This document shows, one piece after another, positions 28,328 through 38,466 of a stretch of DNA of 64,000 bases. The stretch is from Zelonia costaricensis (Eukaryota > Euglenozoa > Kinetoplastea > Trypanosomatida > Trypanosomatidae), in the NCBI GenBank assembly GCA_030849075.1, contig JASAOO010003504.1:1-64000 (forward strand), given 5' to 3'. Within the stretch, counting starts at the first letter, position 1. The number at the start of each line of letters is the position of its first letter. Below the pieces are notes generated by a model that worked only from the letters and a program-made list of their open reading frames with translations, was not told where the DNA came from and ran no database searches. The position numbers were made by a program, and so were the translations under genes.

Positions 28328-31300
28328 ATGCCGTCCAACACGGAGCTCTATGTATACTACTGCCGACGCTCGTCATGCCACCCAAACAGCGCCGTGACAC
28401 GCTACCTCGATGCCACGGCTGACCGCCCGCTCGAGGTGGTGGACGTGTCGGCCAACTACCTCGGCGCGCGCGGCCTGATCCCTGTGCTGGACCTTGTGAA
28501 GAACACCAAGTCGGTGCACACGCTCGATGTGAGCAACAACGCAATGGAGCAGGCCCAGGTGGAGCACCTCGCCTACTGCCTTGCGCTGCACCCCTGTATC
28601 CGCACCGTGCGGCTGTGCAACAACGGCCTGCACGATGGCCACGTGGATGCGCTGCTGCAGCTGTTGGAGCAGAACGCCGGTATTGAGGCGGTCGCTGCCG
28701 GGGGGAACAGCCTCACCGCCGCCTCGACGCAGGCAATTGCACGTGCGTTGGAGAAAAGCAGCGCCGTGCGGGCGCAGCGGCGCCAGGCGGAGGAGGAGCA
28801 CGACGCGCACCTCAAGTCCCGCGCCTCGCGCCCGCGGCTCTCCTTCGAGGCCCGCCTCAGCGGCCAGCTCTCCGCCGTCGAGTCCGGCGGCTACATCCAC
28901 TACGCCACGTGGTGGAAGAACCCGCAGTACCGCATCAGCGTCTCGCGCTCGTCGCGGGTGGCCTTCAAGCTGGAGGTTGTGCATGGCGAGGCAGCCAGCC
29001 AGGTCGGTATGGTGCTGATGCGCAACGACGGCGTGCACCGCGTCGTTGAGGTGGGCAGCGACACCATCGTCGCGGAGAGCGCCATCGAGGACGAGCGGTG
29101 CACTATGGAAGCCGCGCTGGACGTCAGCGCGTCGTACGTCGTCATGCCCTTCTCCTTCAACCCCGGCCGCGCCCTCGACTTCACCCTCGTTGCCACGCTG
29201 CGCAACGACCACGCGGCGCAGGAGGAGGGCTGGATCACTCTGGAGCGGCTCGACGCGCGGTACGACTGGTGCACGCACAGCATCGAGACGGCGTGGTCGA
29301 CCGACAACGCGGGCGGCGGGCCGGAGTGCCCGTCGTGGAGGCGCAACGACATGTTCCGCATCACCGTCGCCACCAGCGACGTCACCGCGCCGCCGCCGCC
29401 GCCGTCTTTTCTGGCCACGGTGCATGTGCTGCTCATGAAGGAGGCGGACCCCTACGTCAACGACGAGCGGGCGATTGGCTTGCACGTCGTGGGCTGCGAC
29501 CCGTACTACCCCACGGCTCCGCCGCTGCTGTGCACGCCGGACGTCGTGCGCGTCTCGCATCCGCACGAGCGCAAGACGTTCATCTCGCTCACCTTCACGA
29601 TGCCGGCGGTGGAGCTCGACGTCTTTGTGGTGCCCAGCACGGCGGTGGCGGGGCAGGTCGGCCCGTACAGCATAGCGGTGTTCAGCTCGGTGCCGGTCGA
29701 CTTCACGCCGTCCGCGTTTCCACACGGCTGGCGCCACCGCGTCGTCACGGGGCAGTGGGACGCCGACTGCTGCGGCGGGTGCCGGCAGCTCTGCAAGTCG
29801 TGGAAGAGCAACCCCGCCATCGAGGTGTGCGTCGAGGACGCAGCCCGCGTACTCGTCGCCGCGGTCGAAGTGCACGCGCCAGGGGAGGCGAGCTGCACGG
29901 TGGGCGACGACGCGCCGGACGCGGCGCCGCGAGCCGACATCGTTGTCGCGGCCGACGGGACTTCGTCTGCTGAGGCGGCGCAGCGTGCGGCGGAGCTCGA
30001 CGCGTTCCGTCAGCGCCACACGAGTGCGCGACGCGAGGTGTGTGTGGCCGTCGTGAGCAACACCGCGCCATCGTACCCCGAGCTTGCCGCCTCGGCGCTG
30101 CAGACGCGGTCCGCCGTGGTCGTAGCGATGGATGTGTGGCAATCCGTCTTGGTGGTGCCGATGCTGCGCAACGCGGCGGAAACGGCCGCCTACACGCTCG
30201 AGCTCTTCTCGCCCGCGGCGTTTGTTGTGAACGCACCGACGCTGCCGCTGGCGGTGCGGGAGCGCCAGGCGCAGCTCGAGGCCTACGCGGCGGAGAACGG
30301 CCGGCGCGCGGCGCAGCGGGACGCGGAGCAGCAGGCCAGCCGAGGCGGTACCGACCTGCCCACCCTGCGCGAGGAGCGGCGCGCCATCCTGGATCGCCTG
30401 TACGCCACCGACCAGCCTTTCGTCGACCGCGACTTCCCGCGCGGCCCGTCGTCGCTCTTCCTTGACCCCGCTGCGGGCGCGCCCCTCGACTTCCCTGTCG
30501 AGACGGAGTGGAAGCGGGTGTCGCAGCTCGGGGCGGCTCCGAAGCCGCGCGACGGCGGTGCGGCGGGGATGAGCCCGCCGGTGCCGTACGGGCCGCGCCA
30601 CTGGTTTGCCTCGGTGATGAACGCCGTGGCAGCGAAGCCCGGCTGGCTGTCGCGTGTGTTCGTGGACTACTTCCCCGAAGCGGGCTTTGCGCAGTTCGCC
30701 TTCTTCAAGCTCAACGCGTGGGTTGGCGTGACGGTCGACGACTTCCTCCTCGTCGACAACGGCAGTGCGCTAGTCTACGGTCACAGCGTCGCCGCCGATG
30801 ACGCCCTCTTCGCGCTGGCCGAGAAGGCGTACGCGAAGCTGCACCGCTGCTACGAGGCGCTGGAGCCGAAGGTGGCGCCGCAGCAGTCGCTGCTGGAGCT
30901 GCTGCAGCAGGGCCTCACTGATGCGTCCGGCGGATACTGCTCCACCGTGCGGGTGCGCCCCGACGACGGCACGGAGCTGCCCGCCGAAGAGCGGGAGGCG
31001 CTGTGGCAGCAGCTCAAGGCCGGCATCAGCCACTCCGTCCTGTGCGCGCTGCTGCTCGACGGCCGTAGCGCCGGGGCGCGGGAGCGGTGCCGTGTGGGGC
31101 TGCTGCGCGATCGGCTGTACGGCGTTGTGGACGCGCGTTTCGTGGAGCAGCAGCGCCTCGTCAAGGTACGCAACTTCGACGCGCACGACGACGCCGACAC
31201 GACGTGGCGCGGCAAGTGGGCGGCCTCGAGCAGCCTGTGGACCGACACGCTGCGCGACGTGCTGCAGTGCCGCCCGGACGAGGACGCGGTGTGGATGCAC

Positions 31301-33160
31301 TTCGATGAGGTGCTGTACTACTTCACGCATCTCCTCGTCACGGAGGTGTGTGGTTGTGTTGCGACGGTCAGTGGCGGCTTTGCCGAGTCCACCGCGAGCG
31401 ACCCCGACGACGCCGACCTCACTCTGCGTAACCCGCAATTCGCTCTCACGGTGACGCCCAGTGCCGCAGGGGGCGGCGAGGACGACGAGACGCCGATCGA
31501 GGTGCACATCGGGCTGCACCGCCGCGACCCCCGCCTCGACATCACGCGTGCCAAGCACGCCACGGCTGAGTTCAAGACGGCGATCGGCTTTGCCGTGCTG
31601 TCCACCGAGGACAACCGCCGCCGCGTCTGCCGCATCACGGAGAAGCAGCTGACCCAGCTCATCACGCCGAACCGGCAGCGAGACGCGTACTGCACGCTGT
31701 CTCTCACCCCAGCCGCCCTGCGCTCCCAGCGGCTTACACTGATGCCGTTCCGCGAGCACATCCGAGACGCCGACGCGGCCTACTGCCTCTCCGCCAGCTG
31801 CCGTGGCGCGGCGACCGTCCACATCGCCCACGTCTCGGCCAACGCGGCGACGTCGGTGGCGGGGAGCTGGGGCGCCAAGACCGGCAGCCCCGACTCGCCG
31901 CTGTGGCGCAACAACCCGCAGTTCTTCCTCTCCCCGTCCGAGGCGATGGAGGTGACGCTGACGCTGCGCACCGCCGCCCCGGTTGCGGGGCCGCACGGCT
32001 TCACGGTGCACAATACGCAGCGCTGCAGCAGCTTCCTCTCCTTCGAGCCTGCCTCCGTCGTGGCCACCGCGACGGCCAACGCAGCGGCGTCGGCGGCACC
32101 GACGTGCGTAGTGCGGCTGGCCGGCATGGCGGAGAGGCGCGGCATGTCGTACGTGGTGGTGCCTTACACGGCGTGCGGGGCCTGCGACTTCACGCTGGAA
32201 GTGACGGCGAATCGGCCAGTGCAGCTGCGGCCCATCGACGCCCGGCTTGACTGGCACCGTGTCACGCGCGACGTCTCCATCAACGCGGACGCCGGCAACA
32301 TCGGCGGCAACCTCGGCTACCCGTCGTGGCGCTTCAACACGCAGCTCGCCCTCTCCTTCCCGGTGGAGCGGGAGGGCCGCCTCTTCATCTCAGCTCGCCG
32401 GCTGCGCAGCGCCGACCCGCGCGTGCGGGTGGGCATGGCACTGCTGCGGTCCGGCACGGCGGTGACGGGCGGCTACCGGCGCCTGCTCACCTACGCCGAG
32501 TCGGACGTCATCGCGCGATCGGCAGAGAAGGCGGGCAACGAGGCGGTGGTGGACGTGACGATGCAGCTGCCGGCGGGGCACGGGGCATTAGTGCTCGTCG
32601 TGTACGCTGACCAGCCGTATAAGGAGGCGGAGGTGGAGCTGAGCGTGTACTCGGCCGCCACGGTCGAAGTGGCGCCGGTGGTGGAGTGGGCGAAGGTGCT
32701 GTGGGAGGAGGGGAGCTGGGAGCTGGGCGTGACGGCAGGCGGCAGCCGGCGCGAGTTTGCCAACTGGATCAACAACCCGTTCTACGGACTGTCCGTGATC
32801 CGCTCCACCGCGGTGGTGGTGCTGCTCGTGCAGTACCCGCGCGACCGCGAGCACCCGCGGGTGCGGCGCTACGGTAACAAGAAGGCGCTGCTACCGCCGC
32901 CGATCGAGTTTAAGGAGCGCTGCACCGCCATCGAGCTGAGCATCGTCAAGTACGACGCCAACCTCAGCGAGGTGGCCTGTGCGGGCGCCGGCACGGCGGC
33001 CGAGGCGTACCTTGTGACAGAGCTGCAGCCGGACCAGCCGTACCTCCTCGTGCCATGCACCACCGAGCCGCAGCACGACAGCGACTTCAAGCTGTTCGTG
33101 TTTGCAGACCACCCCATCGACCTCTTCAAGGCAGAGAAGCCGCGGCTGCCCTACGTGTAG
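28328..33160 (+). CDS. large LRR/calpain-like protein with degenerate catalytic core
   Basis: 1610 residues. The order is LRR-like repeats at about 30-145 (DVSANYLGARGL, LDVSNNAMEQAQ, VRLCNNGLHDGHV), three calpain C2-like (domain III) modules starting near 184, 321 and 470, a calpain cysteine-protease-like core at about 693-1000, and four more C2-like modules starting near 1012, 1175, 1314 and 1461. The C2-like repeats show the recurring 'G-W-----GG----WR-NPQ' pattern (WWKNPQYRISV, SWRRNDMFRITV, LWRNNPQFFLS, NWINNPFYGLSV). In the protease core the Cys position of GDCWFL is His (GPRHWFASV, His758), the His motif is lost (RLYGVVDA), and only the Asn-like VRNFD (Asn949) remains, so it should be proteolytically dead. 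Trypanosomatids have many such calpain-like scaffolds, often cytoskeletal or membrane-linked; the combination with N-terminal LRRs is notable. Confidence 0.88.
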   Translation: MPSNTELYVYYCRRSSCHPNSAVTRYLDATADRPLEVVDVSANYLGARGLIPVLDLVKNTKSVHTLDVSNNAMEQAQVEHLAYCLALHPCIRTVRLCNNGLHDGHVDALLQLLEQNAGIEAVAAGGNSLTAASTQAIARALEKSSAVRAQRRQAEEEHDAHLKSRASRPRLSFEARLSGQLSAVESGGYIHYATWWKNPQYRISVSRSSRVAFKLEVVHGEAASQVGMVLMRNDGVHRVVEVGSDTIVAESAIEDERCTMEAALDVSASYVVMPFSFNPGRALDFTLVATLRNDHAAQEEGWITLERLDARYDWCTHSIETAWSTDNAGGGPECPSWRRNDMFRITVATSDVTAPPPPPSFLATVHVLLMKEADPYVNDERAIGLHVVGCDPYYPTAPPLLCTPDVVRVSHPHERKTFISLTFTMPAVELDVFVVPSTAVAGQVGPYSIAVFSSVPVDFTPSAFPHGWRHRVVTGQWDADCCGGCRQLCKSWKSNPAIEVCVEDAARVLVAAVEVHAPGEASCTVGDDAPDAAPRADIVVAADGTSSAEAAQRAAELDAFRQRHTSARREVCVAVVSNTAPSYPELAASALQTRSAVVVAMDVWQSVLVVPMLRNAAETAAYTLELFSPAAFVVNAPTLPLAVRERQAQLEAYAAENGRRAAQRDAEQQASRGGTDLPTLREERRAILDRLYATDQPFVDRDFPRGPSSLFLDPAAGAPLDFPVETEWKRVSQLGAAPKPRDGGAAGMSPPVPYGPRHWFASVMNAVAAKPGWLSRVFVDYFPEAGFAQFAFFKLNAWVGVTVDDFLLVDNGSALVYGHSVAADDALFALAEKAYAKLHRCYEALEPKVAPQQSLLELLQQGLTDASGGYCSTVRVRPDDGTELPAEEREALWQQLKAGISHSVLCALLLDGRSAGARERCRVGLLRDRLYGVVDARFVEQQRLVKVRNFDAHDDADTTWRGKWAASSSLWTDTLRDVLQCRPDEDAVWMHFDEVLYYFTHLLVTEVCGCVATVSGGFAESTASDPDDADLTLRNPQFALTVTPSAAGGGEDDETPIEVHIGLHRRDPRLDITRAKHATAEFKTAIGFAVLSTEDNRRRVCRITEKQLTQLITPNRQRDAYCTLSLTPAALRSQRLTLMPFREHIRDADAAYCLSASCRGAATVHIAHVSANAATSVAGSWGAKTGSPDSPLWRNNPQFFLSPSEAMEVTLTLRTAAPVAGPHGFTVHNTQRCSSFLSFEPASVVATATANAAASAAPTCVVRLAGMAERRGMSYVVVPYTACGACDFTLEVTANRPVQLRPIDARLDWHRVTRDVSINADAGNIGGNLGYPSWRFNTQLALSFPVEREGRLFISARRLRSADPRVRVGMALLRSGTAVTGGYRRLLTYAESDVIARSAEKAGNEAVVDVTMQLPAGHGALVLVVYADQPYKEAEVELSVYSAATVEVAPVVEWAKVLWEEGSWELGVTAGGSRREFANWINNPFYGLSVIRSTAVVVLLVQYPRDREHPRVRRYGNKKALLPPPIEFKERCTAIELSIVKYDANLSEVACAGAGTAAEAYLVTELQPDQPYLLVPCTTEPQHDSDFKLFVFADHPIDLFKAEKPRLPYV

Positions 33161-34208
33161 CAGCAAGCAGGTCAGTGTGCACACACACACACACACACAC
33201 ACACGCGTTGGGCCGGCTCTGCGCTCTCTTGCAAGCCGTTGGACTCGCTCGCCACTGCGCAGCGAATTCCTGGCGTGTCATGTGTGCGTGTGCGGGGAGG
33301 GCGCCGCCTTACCTGCCCCTTCTTTTCTCCCATGCGGAGTCGAATGTACATAGCGGCCCGCACCGGTGCCTGCCAGGTCCCAGCCCGGGGCCCCCCGCCA
33401 CAAGTCGAACAGACCGAATGGAGAGGGCGGCGACGCGGGCGTCGGGAAAGCGGCGCGCCGTGATGCCGCAATTCGGAAGGAGAGTCGTGCTTTCTTTCCC
33501 TTCCCTGAGGACCCTCCCCCTCCCCCCCCTCTTGAGCGTGTCGGGCACGTCCCTGCTCGTGCGACGGCGGCTCCGTGGAGGCATCTGCTGTCACCACGTC
33601 GCGGTGCGCAGCGCCCGCATGGCGACAGCGGACAGTGTGTTGAGCGAGGCCAAGCCTGAAGGGGGGGGGGGCAGAGGATGAGCAGGATCGTGTTCTCGAA
33701 GGCGCGCGGTGCTGCACGACCTTGCGCCCTAACACTCCCCCGCCCCCGCCTTTCACTGTGGTGCGCTGCCTCAGCGGTGCTGTCATGATGCTGTGCCAGA
33801 CGCTCCCATGTCTGCTCTACGCTCCTCCGTGCTGGTCCCTCGCATGCGGTGCCCTCGTGCGTGTCGGTGCGGCTCAAATCACAGCAATAGCGACTCACGC
33901 GCATACACACACACACACACACACACGCACACATACACATACACATACACGTCATCATAGAAGGCGTCATCACCTCGCAACGAGCTCAGCGCCACTGTGT
34001 GCGACCCCCGGTGCCCCACCACGTCCAGCGCACCCTTTCCCTCCTTCAGCTCCACGAGCAAGCCCACGCTCAGCCGCCGTGTCCGCCGGAGTGGCCCTGC
34101 GCGCTCCTTGCCTAGACAATCATAGAGGCTCAGCTCCCTCTGCATAGCCTTGGTCTCGGCCCCGCCCCTCCCCCCCTTCCTCCCCAGCTTAGCTGTGCTG
34201 TGTCGAAG
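33161..34208. other. intergenic spacer with (CA)n and a strong splice signal
   Basis: (CA)n at 33179-33204 directly after the calpain-like stop, a G10 run at 33661-33670, (CA)n at 33905-33950, and a C/T tract ending in AG at 34186-34187. No gene seen. Confidence 0.6.
34157..34187 (+). promoter_or_regulatory. trans-splice acceptor for topoisomerase IA
   Basis: Almost pure C/T tract followed by CCCCAG (AG at 34186-34187), 21 nt before ATG 34209. Supports ATG 34209 as the start over the in-frame GTG at 34200. Confidence 0.65.
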
Positions 34209-36713
34209 ATGCTGCGGCGCAGCTTGCGGGCGTTGGAGAAGCTGGTGATTGTGGAGTCGCCCAACAAAGTGATCAAGGTGGAGGGCCTGCTGAGTGACCC
34301 CAAGGTGATCCCGGACTGGTCTTTCCACAACAGCAAGCTGCGCGCTATCAGCACCGGCACTGAGAAGGCCATCGCCATGGCGACCACGGGGCACTTCATG
34401 GCGCTGAAGGAGTTGACGTGGGTGCCGCAAGGCGCGGGCCCGTCCGCGAGCGGCGGCGGCGCCGAGGCCGACGACTTCCCGCCGAACGGCCTCCTCGCGA
34501 GCTTCTCGCTTGAGTGGGAGCTGATCCCGGGCCGCCGCATCCAGGACACCATCTCCCACTACATCGAAGAGAAGGCGGACAACCTGTCGGAGATCATCGT
34601 GGCAACCGACCCGGACCGCGAGGGCGAGCTGATCGCCGTACACGCGCAGAACTTGATTCGCCGGATGTTCCCGCAGCTTAACGTGCCGTTCACGAGGGCC
34701 TACATGCACAGCATCACCGCAGACGGCATCCGGCGCGCGATGGAGGAGCGCCACGAGGCCTTCGATTACAACCTCGCCAACGCCGCGGAGGCGCGCCACG
34801 CGATGGACCGCATCTTCGGCTTCCTTGGCAGCTCCGTCGTGCGCTACGCCAACCCGCAGATGCGGTCGATCGGACGGGTGCAGACCCCCGCACTCATCCT
34901 CATCAACGACCGCGAGACGAAGATCAAGGCGTACCTCGACTCCCACGCCTCGACCTTCGAAGTGCAGGCCATGTGCAACTTCGCCTCCAAGCGCAACGAG
35001 CGCTTCTCGCAGGTGGTGAAGGTGACCCCGACCCGCCCGAGCAACGGAGCCGCCGCAGGGGCGGCGGACTCGGGGGATAAGGCGGCGATGAAGGCGCGGT
35101 GCGACGCGTGGTCGCTTGCGGGTGCCTCAGACTTCCGCATTGCGGCGGACGTGAAGCCGCAGGAATCGACTACGCCGCCGCCGAAGCCCTTCACGATGGC
35201 CACGCTCATCTCGCGCGCGAACCGGCAGCTGCACTACTCGAGCGACATGGTCAGCTCCTGTCTGCAGGACCTCTTCCAGATGGGCTTCATCACGTACCCC
35301 CGCACCGACAGCACCCGCATTGATGAGTCGGTGCTGCCCTCCATCTACGCGGCAGTGCGCCGCGAGCACGGAGCACGGGTGCTGCAGGAGTCGGAGGGCG
35401 CTGGCACACCTGCAACGCGGCGCACTGCCAAGGCAGCGGCTGACGCGGGGGCGCGCGGCGGCGGCGGCGGCAACGTCGAAGACGCACACGAGGCGATCCG
35501 GCCCACCAACATCGACACCACCGTGGAGGGCCTCGGCTCCGTGTCGTCGTCTATGAAGCAGATTTACGACCTCGTGCGGCGCAACACGCTGGCGGCGCAC
35601 ATGATCGCGATGCGGACGGAGCGGGTGGCGCTGCCGGTCACGTGCCGCGCCAGCAACGGCGAGGAGGTCCAGTTCGAGCTGCAGGGCAAGCACGTCGTGG
35701 AGCCGGGCTGGTCGGCGGCCTTCCGTAGCGGCAAGGGCGCCGCCGCCACGACGGACGGCGCGACGACGGAGCAGGACGCTCAGGCGGTGGAGGAGGGTGC
35801 CGCGGTGGTGCCCAGCATCTCGGACGACGAGTTTCGCGCGATACTCGACCTGGCCGCGACGCGCGGCGCGAGGCGGCCGGATCTGCGCCTGTCTGCGGCG
35901 CAGGTGGTCGAGAACCGCCCGTCTCCGCCGCTGCCCTTCTCCGAGGGCGGCCTGATCGAACAGCTCAAGAACAACGGCGTGGGCCGGCCCAGCACATACC
36001 CGATGATCGTGAAGACGCTGCTGGCTCGCAACTACATCACGGTGAACCAGGGCCGGTGCGAGACGACGCCGGTAGGGCGCATGCTAGTCGACACGTCACG
36101 CGCAACGTTCCCGTCTATTGTGGACATCGGCTTCACCTCGGCGTTCGAGAAGAAGCTCGACACCATTGCCAAGCCGGAGCTGGCGCGCGCGTGGACGCTG
36201 CCGCCCAACGTGTCGGACGCGGACTACGTGCTCTCCTCCTTTATCTCGAGCTTCCTCAACTACGTGACGGAGGCGACCAAGGCCCAGCGGGCCACCATCA
36301 CGACTCGCTCGCTGACCCTGCAGCACGAGAAGAGCGGCAGCAGCAGCAGCGGCGCGTCGTCGGCGCCGTCCTCCTTCTCGTCCTCATCGCAGGCAGAGAG
36401 CTTCGCGGCGACACTGGAGCGGGAGACGAAGCGGGTCATGTCGATGGTGCCAAGCCTCGTCGACAACATGAAGAGCTACCGCACCTTCACCGCACTGCAG
36501 AACAGCCTGAACGACTACCTGCGCCGCAACTTCCCGCCCTCCGCGATGCCAATGGCGGCCGCCTCGTCGCCCGTCTCGAGTGCCACACACCGCCGCAGTT
36601 ACAGCAGCAGCACCAAGTACCCGACGCGCGCGTCCTACACATCGTCCGCCAAGACGGCGAAGCAGACGCCGCGACGTGCACCGGCCAAGACGGCGGCAAA
36701 GAAGAAGAAGTAA
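34209..36713 (+). CDS. mitochondrial DNA topoisomerase IA
   Basis: 834 residues, bacterial-type topoisomerase I fold. The N-terminus MLRRSLRALEK is a short basic presequence suited to mitochondrial import. The TOPRIM domain spans about 13-165, with LVIVESPNKVIKVEGLL (catalytic Glu) and the DPDREGEL metal motif at about 132-139. The gate domains follow, including RIFGFLGSSVVRYANP and SIGRVQTPALILI. The catalytic tyrosine lies in GFITYPRTDSTR, about Tyr363. LKNNGVGRPSTYPMIV near 590 is also typical. After about 700 the protein is Ser/Ala-rich and ends in a lysine-rich tail; the C-terminal zinc fingers of bacterial TopA are absent. A mitochondrial TopIA is known in trypanosomes to resolve late theta intermediates in kinetoplast DNA replication; the same role is inferred here. 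All catalytic motifs look intact. Confidence 0.93.
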   Translation: MLRRSLRALEKLVIVESPNKVIKVEGLLSDPKVIPDWSFHNSKLRAISTGTEKAIAMATTGHFMALKELTWVPQGAGPSASGGGAEADDFPPNGLLASFSLEWELIPGRRIQDTISHYIEEKADNLSEIIVATDPDREGELIAVHAQNLIRRMFPQLNVPFTRAYMHSITADGIRRAMEERHEAFDYNLANAAEARHAMDRIFGFLGSSVVRYANPQMRSIGRVQTPALILINDRETKIKAYLDSHASTFEVQAMCNFASKRNERFSQVVKVTPTRPSNGAAAGAADSGDKAAMKARCDAWSLAGASDFRIAADVKPQESTTPPPKPFTMATLISRANRQLHYSSDMVSSCLQDLFQMGFITYPRTDSTRIDESVLPSIYAAVRREHGARVLQESEGAGTPATRRTAKAAADAGARGGGGGNVEDAHEAIRPTNIDTTVEGLGSVSSSMKQIYDLVRRNTLAAHMIAMRTERVALPVTCRASNGEEVQFELQGKHVVEPGWSAAFRSGKGAAATTDGATTEQDAQAVEEGAAVVPSISDDEFRAILDLAATRGARRPDLRLSAAQVVENRPSPPLPFSEGGLIEQLKNNGVGRPSTYPMIVKTLLARNYITVNQGRCETTPVGRMLVDTSRATFPSIVDIGFTSAFEKKLDTIAKPELARAWTLPPNVSDADYVLSSFISSFLNYVTEATKAQRATITTRSLTLQHEKSGSSSSGASSAPSSFSSSSQAESFAATLERETKRVMSMVPSLVDNMKSYRTFTALQNSLNDYLRRNFPPSAMPMAAASSPVSSATHRRSYSSSTKYPTRASYTSSAKTAKQTPRRAPAKTAAKKKK

Positions 36714-38466
36714 ACGGAGTGAGGAAAGTGTGTGTGCCTGTGCGTGCGCGTGTGTGCGTGTCTGATGCTGGCGTGACCTCTGTGACTCTTCCTTTGTACG
36801 GGCCCTTGCGTGCTGCGGCTGGTGCGTGGGATTGGGGGAACGTGCCGCACGCACGTTCTCCATCTCCTCCGCGCCACCCCCCCCCCGGCCACCGCAGCAG
36901 TGCGTCCACACACGTCTGTGGGTACTCCCTCTTTCAACTCTTGGCTTCTACTTGAGCAGCGCTGCCATCATGCTCACCTCGTCCTGCCCTCTAACGCCGC
37001 GCGCCCGGTGCAGCGGCGCCACATGAACACCGTCCACGCGCGAAGCAGAGAAGAAAAAGAAGGGGCGTGCAGCTGCCTGAGCGCCGCCGTCAGTTGCGTC
37101 TGGAGAGCCGCCGCCTCCACCCGTGTCCTCCCCAGCCTTGCGGCCTCCACCACTGCGGGGTGGAGGGAGCCATGTGAGCGGGGGATAGGGGGGACAAGGC
37201 CACGACGCGCCTGCACTGCTGCCTTCTCGGCTGCTGCCGCTCCTCGTTCAGGGATGCCCAGCCGCTCCCCCAACTCCGCCTTTTCTTTGTGTCCCTGCCG
37301 CTTCCCTCCTCCACCCCTCTTCGCGCTGCCCCCCCCCCCCCCTCCCCCAACTGTTCTGCACACCTCCGTTGCCCTCCTACACACACACACACACATAGTA
37401 GAAGAAGCAGAGGAGTCAACACCTGAGCTGCGGCCCCGGTGTTCTTCTCTTCCATCCCGCCGCTTTTCACGGAAAAGCGCAAGCACTTTGGCGTGTGCGT
37501 TCGTGTGTTTGCCGGGAGCGCCGTGACGCCCGGCTGCAGCCCTGCCAAGCTGCGCACAGCCCACGCAAACACCCACGCGCACACGTATCCGCCTCCCCCC
37601 CCCTCGCCCCCCCCCCTCACTTCCTCACCGTCACTCCTCGCTCGCCCCCTTTCGTTTTATATTTGTGGGTTCCTACAGCAGGAGCGTGCCACCCCCTCCC
37701 CCGCCCCCCGCCTACGCTGCTTCGTCTCTCCCTCTCGCGCACACCGTGTTGCTGGGGTAGTCCGCCTCCTTATAAGGTACGCAGAGAGGAGAGGTCACGC
37801 ACACCACCGCTGTCGCTTCCCGTGTGTGTGTGTGTCTGTCCAAGTGAGGGGCACACCGCCTCACCTCGGGGAGAGAGCGTGTTCGACGCACGCCCCCGCC
37901 GGAGTTTCCTTTTTTCTTGTCTTGTCTTCCCCCGTTCCCTTCATCGACTTTGTGCCGTATTGGGCTGCCGCTGCTTGTGTGTCCCCCCCCCCCCCTCCCT
38001 CCGCTCCTCTGTCGACGGCTGTCTCTCCCTCAGTCTCCGCCTGCCTTGCTACCACCTCGCAGCCCTGCAGCCCTTCTCCCTTCTCCCTTCTCTCTTCTCT
38101 CTTCTACGGCTCTCCACGCCGGTGTCAGTGTCGCCGCGCGTGGTGTGACGTCGCCCCACCCCACCCCACTCCACTCTCTCTCTCTCTTTCCAGCCCGCGC
38201 GCGTGCGCGTACATTGCTTCGTGCCTTTTTCGTTTCCCAATACCATCTGCTGCTGCCCCTCCCTTCCCGTTGTGCCATCGCTTACCTGCTGCCGTGCCCT
38301 GTTGTGACCTCAATTGCGTGCTCTCTCCCCTCGTCCTCCCCTCCGTCACCACGAGGGCACGAGTGCAGTCGCGAGCTTCGCCCTCCACGCGGCTCGCCTT
38401 CTTCCACATCTGCGGCAGCAGCAGTTGACACCCCGTCGCTGCACGCACAACCCGAGTGGCGGCGCG
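36714..38466. other. 1.75 kb intergenic spacer
   Basis: Contains GT-rich 3' UTR sequence (36730-36763), (CA)n at 37380-37396, C-runs (37330-37346, 37984-37995) and pyrimidine tracts (38065-38108, 38170-38193) that would direct trans-splicing of the receptor-like kinase mRNA. No protein-like frame. Confidence 0.55.

Noticed and set aside
28373..30601. 742-codon minus-strand frame opposite the calpain-like gene
   Set aside because: Arg/His/Val-rich shadow typical of GC-rich third positions; the plus-strand frame has recognisable LRR and C2-like repeats.
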